Below are positions 62,540 to 64,000 of a DNA stretch of 64,000 bases, piece after piece. The DNA comes from Mixophyes australis. Lineage: Eukaryota > Chordata > Amphibia > Anura > Limnodynastidae. The translations under genes and the position numbers were made by a program. Positions within the stretch are counted from its first letter, which is position 1. Every line of letters begins with the position of its first letter. The notes beneath the pieces were generated by a model. The model did no database searches, was not told the DNA's origin, and saw only the letters and a list, made by a program, of their open reading frames with translations. The stretch is taken from assembly GCA_036250195.1 (NCBI GenBank), contig JAVHZZ010000003.1, forward strand, positions 59,189,289-59,253,288. The letters are read 5' to 3'.

Positions 62540-62660
62540 AAAATGGCACATGTTGGCACTTGTGGTTCTCCAAGTGCCAGCATGCCCTGTCTGCCATGGG
62601 CATGCTGGTGCTTGTAGTTTTACAAGCACCAGCATGCCCAGACTGCTAACGGCAGCTCGG
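62540..62660. repeat. GC-rich inverted repeats (CACCAGCATGCCCA)
   Basis: GGGCATGCTGGTGCTTGTAG and its complement TACAAGCACCAGCATGCCC lie 5-10 bp apart, with a further related arm at CAAGTGCCAGCATGCCC. Similar CAGCATGC sequence occurs in the hAT MITE at 46845, so a hAT fragment is possible. Confidence 0.6.
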
Positions 62661-63649
62661 GCTGGCTGGAATTTGTTGTTCCACAAAGTAAAGTAGTGTT
62701 TTATGCTTTTTCTTTATGGTTTTTTTCACTTTGTTACCCTACACCCACCACCGCACAGGTGTAGGAAGAGCCTTAATGCTTTCAAATCAGGGCTGCGTAT
62801 TCCTAGAGGGAGGGCCTGCATTATTTTTGTAGACCCTACTCCCTAGCGAAACCAGCCCCATGCTGAACAGTCTGAATTTGGTTTGTCATTACACCAGGGG
62901 GATCCCCTGCTGCGTGTCCCCCTGCTATAATGCCACCAACCTCGGTGGATTTTTTTAGTGCTGGTTTTCTTAAAGTCAAGGGAACCCTGCCCATTTTTTC
63001 CCTTGATTTTGCGGCAACCAGCACTAGGCTGGCAGCACTAGGGTTAATAGCATTTTTTTTTTTAAAACCTATTTTTTACAACTGTATAGAGCCGAGCGGC
63101 TGTAATGCCGCTAAATTAGTTGCATCTTTATCTGCATATCTTCATTTTACAGCATTTTATATTTCACCCTTTACCTTTCTTGCACAGCCTCCAAAGTTCA
63201 CAAAATGTAGTGGTTCAAGAGCCAATTGCAGGTGCCTAATGGGGGGACCTCAAAGGAGGCAGGGGCTGTCTGAGGGCAGTTATGCATCTGCACCCCCGGG
63301 TCAGTCCCAGTCCCATAGTGGGCTATCTTGGGCTGGGTCACTGGGCCACTTGCATTTTCTTTCCTTTAAAATGTTTCTAATAGGCTGCTGAGCTGAGTCT
63401 TGCCTCCCAGGCTACAATTTGCCAGCCAGCCCGTGAAAGGAGGGGGATGACCGCCTCCAGATGTGCATGGATAATTCTTCACCAGGAAAACATTCTCTGG
63501 TTGCAAGACTTTTTATGATTTCACTTTTCTCAAGTAATGTTGGTTACTAATGAAGAGGAGCTGTTTTTTTTTCACCTAAAATAGCCTATTGAATGGAATG
63601 CACTGCAGGCACATCAAGGTCTTGCACCATTGTATAATGAGTGTGTCTA

Positions 63650-63800
63650 ATACCGCTTTCATACTGCCGCCCCGGCAATATCCCGGGTTTTTCAAGCCGG
63701 GTTTTTGCCGGGGCTTGGAGCGTCCCAGCTCAGAAACACCATTCATACTGCACCTCGGACCCGGGAATTTCCCGGGTTGACCCCATTCATACTCCACAAG
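63650..63800. repeat. GC-rich palindromic MITE-like segment
   Basis: Repeated TTCATACTGC/TTCATACTCC and mirrored CCCGGGTTTTTC / GCCGGGTTTTTGCCGGGG and CCCGGGAATTTCCCGGG. Probably a MITE part; the ends are not resolved. Confidence 0.45.
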
Positions 63801-64000
63801 TCTGTGCCCTGGCAATTTGTGGGAGTCATCAGCAACAAGTTTTCATTGGCTGAAAACATTTTTTTTTTAGTAATAGTCTGCTTTTCTGCTGTTTTGTCCA
63901 TAAAGATGTGTGAGTGTATCTTATAAGATATTTTAATTTTTATTGTTCTATTGTATCATTTGTAAACAATCAGACATTTCTTCAGTGTTTCCACCAATTC

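Larger units (their letters stand above)
54280..64000. other. Downstream flank of SH3YL1, no host gene found
   Basis: It contains two hAT elements (54638-54830 and 59978-60534), an L2 fragment (57440-57770), a Ty3/gypsy fragment (61440-62240) and small palindromes near 62560-62640 and 63650-63800. 54840-57430, 57780-59970 and 60540-61440 show no gene or element I recognise. A paired block (TATTTTCCTAG) flanks 56700-57020. Confidence 0.65.

Noticed and set aside
54280..64000. Possible neighbouring gene downstream of SH3YL1 (for example FAM110C, its neighbour in human)
   Set aside because: I saw no extended ORF or exon series with recognisable protein content in this interval; the gene may lie beyond the window.

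Overview
The window looks like nuclear DNA from a vertebrate, most probably an anuran amphibian. It is AT-rich, intron-dominated and packed with transposable elements of the kinds abundant in frogs: tRNA-derived V-SINE-like elements, L2-type and L1-type LINEs, Tc1/mariner, hAT, a Mutator-like element, and many palindromic MITEs. The species assignment is inference. There is no bacterial or viral gene layout, and nearly all short ORFs are chance or repeat-derived.

The one host gene is SH3YL1 (SH3 and SYLF domain containing 1), plus strand. Six coding exons are readable: 5258-5370, 12009-12137, 15673-15838, 21215-21278, 23990-24046 and 53840-54033. Splice phases agree throughout and give 240 codons plus TAA. 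The first three exons carry the C-terminal two thirds of the lipid-binding SYLF domain, the next two a fast-evolving linker, and the last the SH3 domain. Roughly the first 97 residues and the promoter lie left of the window. A short 3' UTR with AATAAA signals follows at 54034-54275.

Layout: 1-5257 is intron with a hAT element and a SINE. 5371-12008 is intron with a SINE, two inverted-repeat elements, a solo LTR and a hairpin MITE. 12138-15672 is mostly unrecognised, with one TA-flanked MITE. 15839-21214 holds a MULE transposon carrying an L2 insertion. 21279-23989 holds two MITEs. 24047-53839 is a 29.8-kb last intron with stacked insertions: a SINE inside an older element, nested palindromes beside a (TG)48 tract, a minisatellite-bearing hAT inside a satellite-like array, an L1-type LINE with a hairpin insertion and a SINE, a hAT containing L2 containing a MITE, another L2, and a Tc1 element carrying a MITE that ends 63 bp before the terminal exon. 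54280-64000 is downstream flank with two hAT elements, an L2 5' fragment and a broken Ty3/gypsy reverse-transcriptase fragment; I see no second host gene.

No clearly new multi-gene system is visible. The most unusual items are the MULE with long terminal inverted repeats, a long hairpin flanked by 17-bp direct repeats inside a LINE, three hAT-like elements that each carry a different minisatellite, and a palindromic MITE family with 3-bp target duplications, one copy lying just upstream of an SH3YL1 splice acceptor and another inside the Tc1 element that lies just upstream of a second acceptor.
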